Shown here one piece after another: positions 55,455 through 64,000 of a stretch of DNA of 64,000 nucleotides (positions within the stretch are counted from its first letter, which is position 1; each line of letters opens with the position of its first letter). A program made the translations under genes and the position numbers. Origin of the DNA: Dermatemys mawii (Eukaryota; Chordata; Testudines; Dermatemydidae). Location: the NCBI GenBank assembly GCA_007922305.1, contig ML677343.1, positions 29,145,915 through 29,209,914 on the forward strand, written 5' to 3'. Below the pieces are notes generated by a model. The model did not search any database and had not been told where the DNA came from. It saw only the letters and a program-made list of their open reading frames with translations.

Positions 55455-55602
55455 AGAGTGGTAGCCGTGCTGGTCTGTAGCAGCAAAAACAAAGAGGAGT
55501 CTTTGTGGCATCTTAGAGACTAACAAATTTACCTGGGCATAAACTTAAGTTCAAATAAATTTGATAGTCTCTAAGGTGCCACACACTCCTCTGTGTTTCT
55601 CC
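55455..55602. mobile_element. Foldback repeat with TCTTAGAGACTAACAAAT arms
   Basis: CTTTCAGAGTGGTAGCCGTG, CTGGTCTGTAGCAGC and GTGGCATCTTAGAGACTAAC are the head of a very frequent turtle/reptile repeat. TTTGATAGTCTCTAAGGTGC then CACACACTCCTC is the inverted arm, so this copy is a small hairpin. Confidence 0.7.
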
Positions 55603-55659
55603 CATAACTTGTAATTATTGTACTTTCTATATCTCAAATCCATCTATCTATACAGATGC

Positions 55660-55706
55660 AGACAGATGGCTGGGTGGGTGGATGGGTTTGGCTGGCTGGC
55701 TGGACA
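55660..55706. repeat. GGCT/GGGT short tandem repeat
   Basis: GATGGCTGGGTGGGTGGATG, GGTTTGGCTGGCTGGCTGG. Four-base units with slippage. Confidence 0.75.
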
Positions 55707-57725
55707 GGTATCCAGATGGAAAGACAGTAAAACGTGTCTAATTTTTCTAAGCATTAAAATGGGAAACACTGTTTTCAAAGGGAAAAACTACAAGGGATTG
55801 TCTTCTTTGTTATTTGTCTGTGAAACACCTACACCATGTGGCCCTGATCTTTGAATGAACAGGTGCTACTGTAATACAAAGAAAAAATAATAATTATGAG
55901 TCACTCAGGGAAATAGAAAACCTTCAACATACTGGGGGAAAAAATTAATGACACCAGCCCTACTTGTTGTTTGACCAGTCGCTGGAATCCAAAAGAAGTA
56001 TTTACACAACGTATGTCCAGAACCATATCACAAAGCTAATCAAATGGCATTTCCTCTTTTCCATTAAGATTTTATTTCAAAGTTTTTCACAAGTTATAGT
56101 TCTTGCCTCAGGGAGGCAGAGCACTGGGCTACCATTCTTGGCTCTGGTTCTGTCTATGGTGCAAATTCTCAGTCTCATGCAAACTTTCAGGTCCTGTGCT
56201 CAGCAGAAGGCATGCAAAGGAGCATGTATGCAGCAGAATGTGACACTTCTTGCTCATTTTTTTTACACACAATAAGAAATCCTAGCCTCACTGAAGAAAA
56301 TTTTTCATTGTCTCCAGTTGGGCCAGGATTCCACCCGTTGGAATAGAACTTCATTTCTTTCACCTCTCTTCCTAAGGAACTGCTAATTGTTCATTGAGTC
56401 CCAATATCCAAGCAGTTTGGATACTTAGGATTCTAACTAGCAATCACAGTACAAAGTAGGCGAACATCGCTCTTTAATAGCTTCCATGACAAATTTTAAA
56501 AATCTTACCCCAGTGGCTTCTTAAATCTTGCTCTATTTCTGCAACATCGTTGTGCAACAGAAACATCTTCCAAATGTTTAGGTTACAGGAGCAGAATTCA
56601 ATCCACTCATCACTTCAGAGGAGATCAGATATAAAATGTGCATTCTCTAAAATAAACACAACGCTATGCAAAGGAGAAAAGCAGTTTCAATAACTGACTA
56701 AAACAGGTCAGTATTTCATTTCTAATTCATCATTTGTTTGTCAAATCAAGGCCCTCTACCTAGGGAAATGACCACATTCATCTAAAAATTGAGCACTGCA
56801 GAGACTTCCTTGGCCTGGAACCTTGTAATCTGGGGATCTAAGAAATAATCACATTAATTTAAGAGCATATAAAAACAATGATTTCTCTATTATATTACAT
56901 TTTCACTTGGTTGTATTCAGCTGCCATGGGAGGAAATCTCCATGAGGTTTTCTTGCAGAGATTTGGCTCCATCTGAATTTACTACTCCCCTTGGAACAGG
57001 TTTCAGGGCTTGTCTACAATTATCAGTTGAAGATCCTCCAGGGAAGGAGAGGGAACATGCTCCAAAGCTGAGAACACTCTCCTAAAGCAATGAACCTCCT
57101 CTACTCTCCAAGTGGGCATTCTAATAGAAGTGTGACTGACACAAGGCAGCTGATAGAGACGGCTGGCATGTATTTCCTGGCCCCTGGCCAGTACACACTC
57201 CTTCCAGTACCTACCATTAGATGTGCCTCTAGAGACGCCAACAAACTCACCTGATGGTTCACAAGGAGAGAGGTAATCTGAGGCCTGACTACATAGGACT
57301 TTATGATCTAGCAGCAGGACCTTGCATTGCACCCAGAACCAAATGGGATGCCAACCCAGTTCAGGATGAATATATGAAAAATAAGAGAAAATATAGAAAA
57401 ATGAATATCAGACTAGAAAGAGTTGGGCATGCTGGAAACTACCCACAAGGGCTCCATAAACAATATGGGCTGAATTCAAATCTGATGCAAGTGAGTGCTT
57501 TACCACGCCAGGGCTACATCTGCTGAGTCTGGAATTTTGGAGAAATAACTACAAGCTGTCTTGCCACTCATGAAAGAATGGCACTATTCTGGTGACTGTC
57601 ATCATCGCAGCCAATCATAGTTTCCATTCTGCAGTGGTTTAATGGGCAGGGCTGTGTGCTAATTGCTGTTTAAGAAACGGGGGAAAGAGGGAGAGGAAAC
57701 AGAGACAGTTTATGAAATATCAATG
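55707..57725. other. Unique non-coding sequence
   Basis: No gene recognised. The minus-strand frame 57003-57332 (109 codons) has no recognisable domain. GGGCTTGTCTACAATTATC at 57006 looks like a single MITE end without a partner. Confidence 0.45.
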
Positions 57726-57730
57726 CTTAC

Positions 57731-57745
57731 ACACACACACACCCT
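57731..57745. repeat. Short (CA)n run
   Basis: Seven CA units after GCTTA. Confidence 0.8.
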
Positions 57746-58655
57746 CCAGAGGGGCAAAGAATAGCCACAAACTTCCAAACTACTTTTAGTCTATTTTCAA
57801 AAATCATACATAAAACCATATTATTACTGGTTGGCTTTTCTCTAATTTATGAAATACAGTTCAAGCTCTTTTCTTTCCAACTGGAAACAAAGAGCAATGG
57901 GTATAAATTTGGAGGATGCGATGCTGGAGAGGAAGGATGAGATACATTTAGTTTGCTCACTTGTATTTTCATAATAATAACTTAAAAGAAGCAAAAAGAG
58001 AAATCAGGCAGAACCATTGAAAAGATTTTTTTTTTGAGAAATTCATTTTAGTTGAGAATTGGGAAGAGACCAGTAGCAAACCAATGAAAACAATAGAATA
58101 ACATATGCTTGTATGGGTTTGCACACAGACCTATAACATATGGAGTCCAGAAGATGATTTCCAATATATAATGTTTCATTCACTTTGATCCAAAAAATGA
58201 AAGGACTAAGAAAAACAATACTCTGTGGAGAATAATAGTGATGTAATATAATAGATTATACACTTTTGAGTACCTCCAACATTCCAGGCTGACAAGTTTA
58301 AGATCATATTAAGTTTTTGGGCCTGATTTTTCTCATCACTTGACCACTTTTATCCCAGTATGACTATCTGGGATCTGATCCTTGGAGCAGCTAAAGAAGG
58401 AGGGGAAAGGTGGCTCTCAGGCATCTTTCTGCTCCTGTATTCCTGGGGAGACTTGAGGCCAAAATCCCACTTGAATAATATAGAGCAACATAAGAGTTGC
58501 TCTGAATTATATCTAATGGAGAAGTCCCACAGAGCACTGTACTCTGGCCACGCCCCTATAACAAAGCGGGGGCAGGGGAAGTGGGTGGCTTAATACCAGC
58601 TTTACATTGAGGATCTCTTTTACATTGGTGAAAAGCACGTTGGGGAAATTCTTAG
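57746..58655. other. Unique non-coding sequence
   Basis: AT-rich. No gene or known repeat. Confidence 0.45.
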
Positions 58656-58660
58656 CAGCC

Positions 58661-58712
58661 TCTTCAGCTTTGATTAAAGAGTGGGGTGATACATTTTAAT
58701 CAAAGCTGAAGA
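58661..58712. repeat. Perfect 18-bp inverted repeat (hairpin)
   Basis: TCTTCAGCTTTGATTAAA (58661-58678) and TTTAATCAAAGCTGAAGA (58695-58712) pair perfectly around a 16-base loop. No repeat family recognised around it. Confidence 0.9.
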
Positions 58713-58739
58713 ATAGAGTAGAAAGGGACTTTAGTAGCG

Positions 58740-58805
58740 GCTACAAATCTGGCCATTGACGTTAGTGGAGTTACTCCTGTTTTACATCAGTTTACTCAGG
58801 CCCAT
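58740..58805. repeat. Short dispersed repeat (sense-motif family)
   Basis: TGGCCATTGACGTTAGTGGA, GTTACTCCTGTTTTACATCA, then CTCAGGCCC. Confidence 0.5.
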
Positions 58806-59890
58806 TAACTTTGCATACATGGCATGCTACTTATTTTGAAAGTCAGTTTAGTAGTCCCTTTTGAATCCTACACCGCGTTTTTGACTTTCCTTCTCTCTGC
58901 ATGCGATACCCAGTAGTTGGACATGGTCTGTGGACCTTTATAACTGCTATTTTTCATTGGGAGGATAGCTTTTAGCTGCAGGAGCAAATCCCACTGCATG
59001 CTGGGCAAATATTGGGTGGAAAAATATTTCACAATAGGAAACGAGTTGGAATAAGTCAAAAAAGAGGATGTCAACCAATCCTTGGTGCTGTTTGGTCTTG
59101 GTGTAATATTTCAAAGTTCCATGTTTTGAAATTATTAGACCACCAAAAAAGCAAAAGGCTGCCAAAAATTACTGCAAAAGGTAATAATTGTTAAAAACTT
59201 GGCATCTGCTTGCTCATTTGAGCAGCATGGTTTTGGCATACTTTAAAGACAACATTGTAAGCAAATAAAAGAGCAACTGCCTGGTGCATAAAATTCTTAA
59301 CCACATCATAACTAAATATTAAATGGGAGTTTTTAATTCAATTTATAGTTTAAATAAGGATCATTACAGCAACTTAACCCCCCTCCCCAAAGATCCAAGC
59401 CCTTACAATGTTAGTTATAACAAGATCTTAATGCAATAATTGCACTGTCCTTGACCTTGAAATGATCCTTTTCTGAATTAACACAGGAATTTAATTAAGG
59501 CTTCAAACAAGCTTTCATTCTAGATTCAAGTTTCCAAATATTTTTAATCAAATGTACCATTTCCCCCCCACGATGGGCTTGATCCAAAGTCCCTAGCAGC
59601 CACTGGAAAGACTCCTACTAATTCTAATTGGCTTGGTATTGTTTTGTCTTTCTAATTTTGGAGTGGTGCCTCCAGATCTCTGAGGGATGTGCAGAAACCT
59701 TCACCTGGTCGCACCGGCCTGGGGTCATGAATCATGGGGAGTCTCACTGCCTTTAAGACCGCTGAAAAACACAGGCTGGTTCACAAGACAGCGAGGAGAG
59801 AAAGAGACCCATTCTTCTCAGACTGTCACTCCCTACCGAAACTAGGATTAGGTGAGGCTCCTAGCTTTTTTAAAGAACTGATGCCATAGG
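58806..59890. other. Unique non-coding sequence
   Basis: No gene recognised. 59640-59760 is moderately CpG-containing (GGTCGCACCGGCCTGGGG) but shows no repeat or promoter. Confidence 0.45.
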
Positions 59891-59893
59891 TTG

Positions 59894-60305
59894 ATCAGTG
59901 AACCAGGAGTTCTAATGGGAATGGGAAATGGCTAGGTGTCCAACGATACCACTGTCAGCAAATGAGAAGCCAGGGATAAGGAATCAGTGAACCAGGAGTT
60001 CTAATGGCTCTCTGTCATCCTTGCTGCAAGGATGAGAGAGAGCCATTAGAACTCCTGGTTCACTGATTCCTTATCCCTGGCTTCTATCAAAGCATGACTC
60101 TAGCCTTTCCTATCAGCTGTTGGTTTCCTTCCTGTCTGTAATATATAAAATTACTGTGAAACCAGAATGTTAGCCCCTGATCCAAAACCTGTTGAAGTCA
60201 ATGGACATCTTTGCCATCAACTTTAATAGACTTTGGATTTGTCACCATTAAGAAGTCAACATTTGCTAACAGTGGTATCGTTGGACACCTAGCCATTTCC
60301 CATTC
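59894..60305. repeat. Compound inverted repeat (local rearrangement)
   Basis: 59965-60024 and 60026-60085 are 60-bp inverted arms with one mismatch around a single base, so they form a near-perfect hairpin. 59919-59964 and 60260-60305 are 46-bp inverted arms, also with one mismatch. The two left arms abut exactly, while the right arms are 174 bp apart. A 25-bp piece (59894-59918) is repeated directly at 59983-60007. Confidence 0.95.
60170..60245. repeat. Short dispersed repeat (sense-motif family)
   Basis: CCTGATCCAAAACCTGTTGA, AGTCAATGGACATCTTTGCC, ATCAACTTTAATAGACTTTG. It lies in the 174-bp spacer of the compound inverted repeat. Confidence 0.55.
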
Positions 60306-60515
60306 TAAGTGCAGGTGAAAAGGGGGTATCACAGATGGCATGCAGCAGTTGCTTTTAGCAATTGGTTACTTTTTAATGAGTATCCAGTCTCCCGCTATAG
60401 CCAGTGTTCTGGATTTTTCGGGCGTGTGGGTAGGAGGCAGGGAAAACTAGACAGAAGAATTTATCCCATTCTTTGTTATCCGCTATTCTTCCTCTGCCAT
60501 TCAGATTTGTATTAA
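60306..60515. other. Unique non-coding sequence
   Basis: Nothing recognised. Confidence 0.4.
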
Positions 60516-60519
60516 GCTC

Positions 60520-60892
60520 CTAATAGAATATCAGGCTTGGAAGGGACCTCAAGAGGTCATCTAGTACAACCCCCTGCTCAAAGCAGGACCAATCCCCAAC
60601 TAAATCATGCCAGTCAGGGCTTTGTCAAGCCCAACCTTAAAAACCTTTAAGGAAGGAGATTCTACTGCTTTCCTAGGTAACCCATTTCAGTGCTTCACCA
60701 CCCTCATAATGAAAAAGGTTTACCTAATATCCAACCTAAACCTCCCCCACTGCAACTTGAGACCATTACTCGTTGTTCTGTTATTGGGTACCATTGAAAA
60801 CAGTATAGATCCATCCTCTTTGGAACCCCCTTTCAGGTAGTTGAAAGCAGCTATCAAATCCCCGCTCATTCTTCTCTTCTGCAGACTAAATA
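60520..60892 (-). mobile_element. CR1 LINE 3' fragment
   Basis: The + strand reads AATATCAGGCTTGGAAGGGA, CCTCAAGAGGTCATCTAGTA, CAACCCCCTGCTCAAAGCAG and GACCAATCCCCAACTAAATC. The ORF2 end follows in reverse complement to CTTCTGCAGACTAAAT. This is the best-preserved CR1 in the window. Confidence 0.92.
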
Positions 60893-60925
60893 TAGTAACT
60901 CCTCACTCAACGTCCTCCACTTGCA
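60893..60925. mobile_element. Short Tigger-like end fragment
   Basis: TAGTAACTCCTCACTCAACG resembles the AGTAATTCCTCACTTAACG end of a frequent DNA transposon. Only this end is present, between CR1 and a foldback repeat. Confidence 0.35.
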
Positions 60926-61060
60926 TAAGTTAGGTGTGGTTGGAAAATAGAAACAACAAATTTTTGTAGTAACATTTCATTTCCTTATTTGTTTTGGTTG
61001 AAATTCCATTTTTAATTGAAACTTTTTCATCAGTTCTGGTGAATAGCTTCTCAGACTGGC
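60926..61060. repeat. AAATTTTTC foldback repeat fragment
   Basis: GTGTGGTTGGAAAATAG, AACATTTCATTTCC, GGTTGAAATTCCATTTTTAA and TTGAAACTTTTTCATCAG. Confidence 0.45.
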
Positions 61061-62980
61061 ACCTGTCAGCAGCTTGAGCATTTGCTGAGGGAGAGAGACA
61101 GGGTAGGAAAAGCCATGACATGATGATACTGCTTAATAAACAGATTTTTTTAAACTAGCAGCCATTACAGCTGTGATGGTTTCAGGAAACTCTTGGTGTG
61201 AAGAGCAGGAGTGAAGAACCCCCAAGGACCATCTGCAAGACAACCTCCTTGTATGCTTCCTGCAGCTCAAAGGTGTCCCACCTCCATTCAGTATCAATCT
61301 AGCCATTCTTTAAACTTACCATTTACTTATTAATATGGGGGTTTGTGCTCAAAGTTCTTGTTCATTTTTTATTCCATTGACATGAATGGTAGTTTTGCCT
61401 ATGTAAAGACAAAGTGAAAGAGTTCGGTCTTCAGTGTGGCCTTGCAAAATCAGCAGTGGCATCTTTCAAAGGAAATTTCTGGGCACTCAAAAGGATCACT
61501 TTCTTCTTATTTTCTTTCAACAGAGGACTGGTTTCTTACATGGCTTTTGTTTTTATTAGTTAAATGCACTGAACTGTTTTCTCAAGACTTGTCAAAGAGC
61601 TTAAAATGTAATACCATTAAATTTGAGGTCCTACTGGGAAAAGTAATTCAATCTTAATTAAAGTTAACCAGGTTTTTCTCTTTCTCCACATCCCTGTTTG
61701 CTGTGTTGGAGTTTGTTTGTAAAGTTCTTGCTTACTAAACACAGTGTTTAGAATGGAAAGGTTGATCTAATTCATCAAGGACTGAAGCTGGATAACAAGT
61801 AAGGAGCAGGCTAAAGAACAAAATGAATCAATAACAAAAGTAGGGGGGACAGAAAATGAAGTGATTGGTTTTTTGAGACAAAAGGTCCTGATTTTCACTT
61901 GTTTTCATGGCATTTCCATGTTTAATTGCAATTTAATCCGGAGCAGAATAAGTATCTCCCTAATAGGATAAGCGCCGTGGACCTAACAAAATAGCTGCAA
62001 CATTGAGACATTAACCTTTCCTATATCCCATTCTTTGTTATTCTTAATCTATTTCTTTTTATCCAAGGGCTGTCCCTTTTCATTTCTTTTCAGTGACTTC
62101 TTGCCAGCACTAGTCTGGCTGGAAATCATCATAGCAATGAGAATCCTTAAAGGAAGAATAACATGACAGAAAAACCATGCAACTACATCGTACGAGAAAT
62201 AATGTTGGTAATTCAGTAGGTGGCATGTGCCAATAATGAACCAATTCCACAGCATGCCGCTATGATGTGGTGTGCTGCTAGTGGCTCTGGCTTTCAGATC
62301 AAACATCAAATAAGTGTATTGACTATTATCATTTAACATCCCATGGCATTTTTGGTTAGTGTGAAAATATTAGCCCTAGTGTTTTGGTAAGGTAACAAAC
62401 TGGGTAATTTTCCATTCTAGCTACCAAAAATTCGTCCTACACGTTCAGTTGGGTATTATATTCTTAATTTTCTGTCCTAAATTATTGTGCACTGTTTCTA
62501 CAAGCTGTTAAATTCCTGCTGTGTTCCACCCCAGAGGTGGAAGCATTTCAGTAATTCTTGTCTTCATAAAGAGACAAATCCTGGTTATCCTTTCATGAAC
62601 AGGGACATAAACACAAACCCCTCCCCCAGCAAAATTGTTATAATTTGCTATGAGAGTGGGCCAGAAAAAGCCAGGGATATTACAATACCACTGATGCAGG
62701 AGTGCTAGTGACTCAGAAAGAATGGGACTTTCACATCAGGATGAAAATTCATATCACTGGTCTAAAAGCTCAGACAAGAAAATGCAGTTGTCTACAGCCA
62801 CTATTATAGAATCAAGTCTGTAGTAAGTACAGCAGACTGGCTTTGCGTATGCTTTGCAACCTGGCTGTCTCTTGCTGAGAGCATTCTATCACTACTGGTC
62901 TCCACTTATTTGAAGTTCTTTGAGCAACGCTCATTTAGTCAAAACACACATGAGATGCATGAGATTTTTGTCCCATAGTG
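61061..62980. other. Unique non-coding sequence
   Basis: No gene recognised. 61320-61400 includes CATTGACATGAATGGTAGTT, a remote sense-motif piece. Confidence 0.45.
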
Positions 62981-62984
62981 TGTG

Positions 62985-64000
62985 TTCTGATATAATAGTC
63001 CCTCACAAAGGCTCTTAAGCAAACTAGACAGTCACGGGACAAGAGGAAGGTCAGCTCATGGATCAGTAACTGGTTAAATTCAGGAAACAAGGGGTAGGAA
63101 TAAATAGTCAGTTTTCACAATGAAGAGAAGTAAATTCTGGGGTCCCCCAAGGATCTGTACTAGGTCCTGTGTTGTTCAACGTAGTCATAAATGATCGAGA
63201 AAAGGGAGGAAACAGTCAAGTGGCAAAATTTGCAGACAATACAAAATTACTCAAGACTGTTAAGTCCAAAGCTGACTGTGAACAGATAAAAAGAATCTCA
63301 CAAAACCTGGTTACTGGACAACAAAATGGTAGATAAAATTAAGTATTGATAAATGCAAAGTAATGCACATTTGAAAACATAATGCCAACTATACAAACAA
63401 AATGATGGGTCTGAATTAGCTGTTACCACTTAAGAAAGAGAATTTGTAATCATCATGGACGGTTCTCTGAAAACATCCACTCAATGAGCAGTGGTTATCC
63501 AGAAAGCAAACAGAACATTGGGAACCATTAGGAAAGAGATCAATAATAAAACAAATAAAAGAAAATAGCATAATGACATTATATAAATCCATGGTACACC
63601 CACAACTGAATACAGCATGCAGTTCTGGTTGCCATCTCAAAAGAGATATATTAGAATTAGAAAAGATACAGAGAAGGGCAACAAAAATGATTAGAGGTAT
63701 GGAACAGCTTCCATATGAGGAAAGACTGAAAAGACCCAGACTGTTCAGCTTCAAAAAGAGATGACTAAAGGGGGGATAATGCAGAAATCTATAAAATCAT
63801 GAATAGTATGAAAGTGAGTAGGGAAGCGTTATTTCTCCCTTCACATAACACAAAAATTAGGGGTCAACTAATGAAATTAATAGGCCGTATGTTTTTAAAA
63901 AAATAAAAGGAAATACTTCTTCACACATGCACAGTCAACTCCAGGACTTCATTGCCATTGGATGTTTTATGCAGACTAAAAGTATAATTAGGTTAAATAA
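62985..64000 (+). mobile_element. CR1-clade LINE fragment running off the window
   Basis: Starts near TTCTGATATAATAGTCCCTC and runs through the polymerase and C-terminal coding parts with many frameshifts. The 3' end lies outside. It belongs to a different subfamily from the short CR1 tails elsewhere, since the coding region rather than the 3' UTR is seen. Confidence 0.85.
63139..63764 (+). pseudogene. Reverse transcriptase remnant of the CR1-clade LINE
   Basis: In one frame GVPQGSVLGPV (from 63139) precedes FADNTKLLK (from 63229). These are the conserved block before the catalytic site and the FADD-type catalytic box, here with Asn for the second Asp. A stop follows near 63340. In another frame, 63573-63764 encodes LEKIQRRATKMIRGMEQLPY and YEERLKRPRLFSFKKR, the C-terminal theme. 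Broken frames and the altered catalytic residue mean a dead copy. Confidence 0.85.

Noticed and set aside
57003..57332. 109-codon minus-strand frame, with a MITE-like GTCTACA at one end
   Set aside because: No matching second MITE end and no protein domain.
60607..60840. 77-codon + strand frame
   Set aside because: Antisense of the minus-strand CR1 ORF2 end.

Overview
Kind of DNA. This is nuclear DNA from a reptile-lineage amniote, most likely a turtle, with a crocodilian as second choice. The interspersed repeats show this. There are several 5'-truncated CR1 LINEs ending in the typical TTCTATGATTCT-type 3' tail. There are MIR/CORE-like SINEs with decayed tRNA boxes, many small hAT-like and Harbinger-like non-autonomous DNA transposons with GTCTACAC-type or GTTCCCTCTAA-type ends, and two LTR-like segments. 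The species call rests on recognising these families from memory, not on a search. Nothing looks bacterial, phage or plasmid: there are no operons, no long reading frames, no rRNA and no functional tRNA.

Genes. I find no protein-coding gene I can name. The longest open frames (up to 178 codons) fall across transposon pieces and are rejected. A few short stretches have exon-like features: four splice-bounded segments (5291-5405, 27892-27926, 31689-31785, 37122-37153), one unclear block (49240-49367), and one decayed reading frame (50324-50882). All are weak. The window is best read as intergenic DNA or the inside of a very large intron.

Layout. 1-5.4 kb: old CR1, a CA microsatellite, a diverged dispersed repeat, a SINE split by a foldback MITE, then a CTCF-like motif. 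5.4-26 kb: mostly unique AT-rich DNA with old repeat pieces and two conserved-element-like blocks (19.6-20.0 and 20.9-21.4 kb). 26-34 kb: CR1, foldback repeats, a nested hAT-in-hAT-in-SINE stack at 28.07-28.99 kb, and a palindromic element of about 965 bp at 32.4-33.4 kb. 34-39 kb: repeat-poor and the best place to look for conserved regulatory DNA. 39-48 kb: repeat-dense, with a SINE, a solo LTR holding a MITE, CR1, another LTR piece, a three-level SINE/CR1/hAT nest, and a hAT with a perfect 8-bp target duplication. 48-56 kb: a decayed reading frame, CR1, and a hAT inserted in the terminal repeat of a MITE. 56-64 kb: mostly unique, with a striking nested inverted repeat at 59.9-60.3 kb, CR1, and a reverse-transcriptase fragment running off the right edge.

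There is no gene pathway to describe. The main content is a readable history of transposon insertions plus one unusual local rearrangement (59919-60305) that known repeats do not obviously explain.
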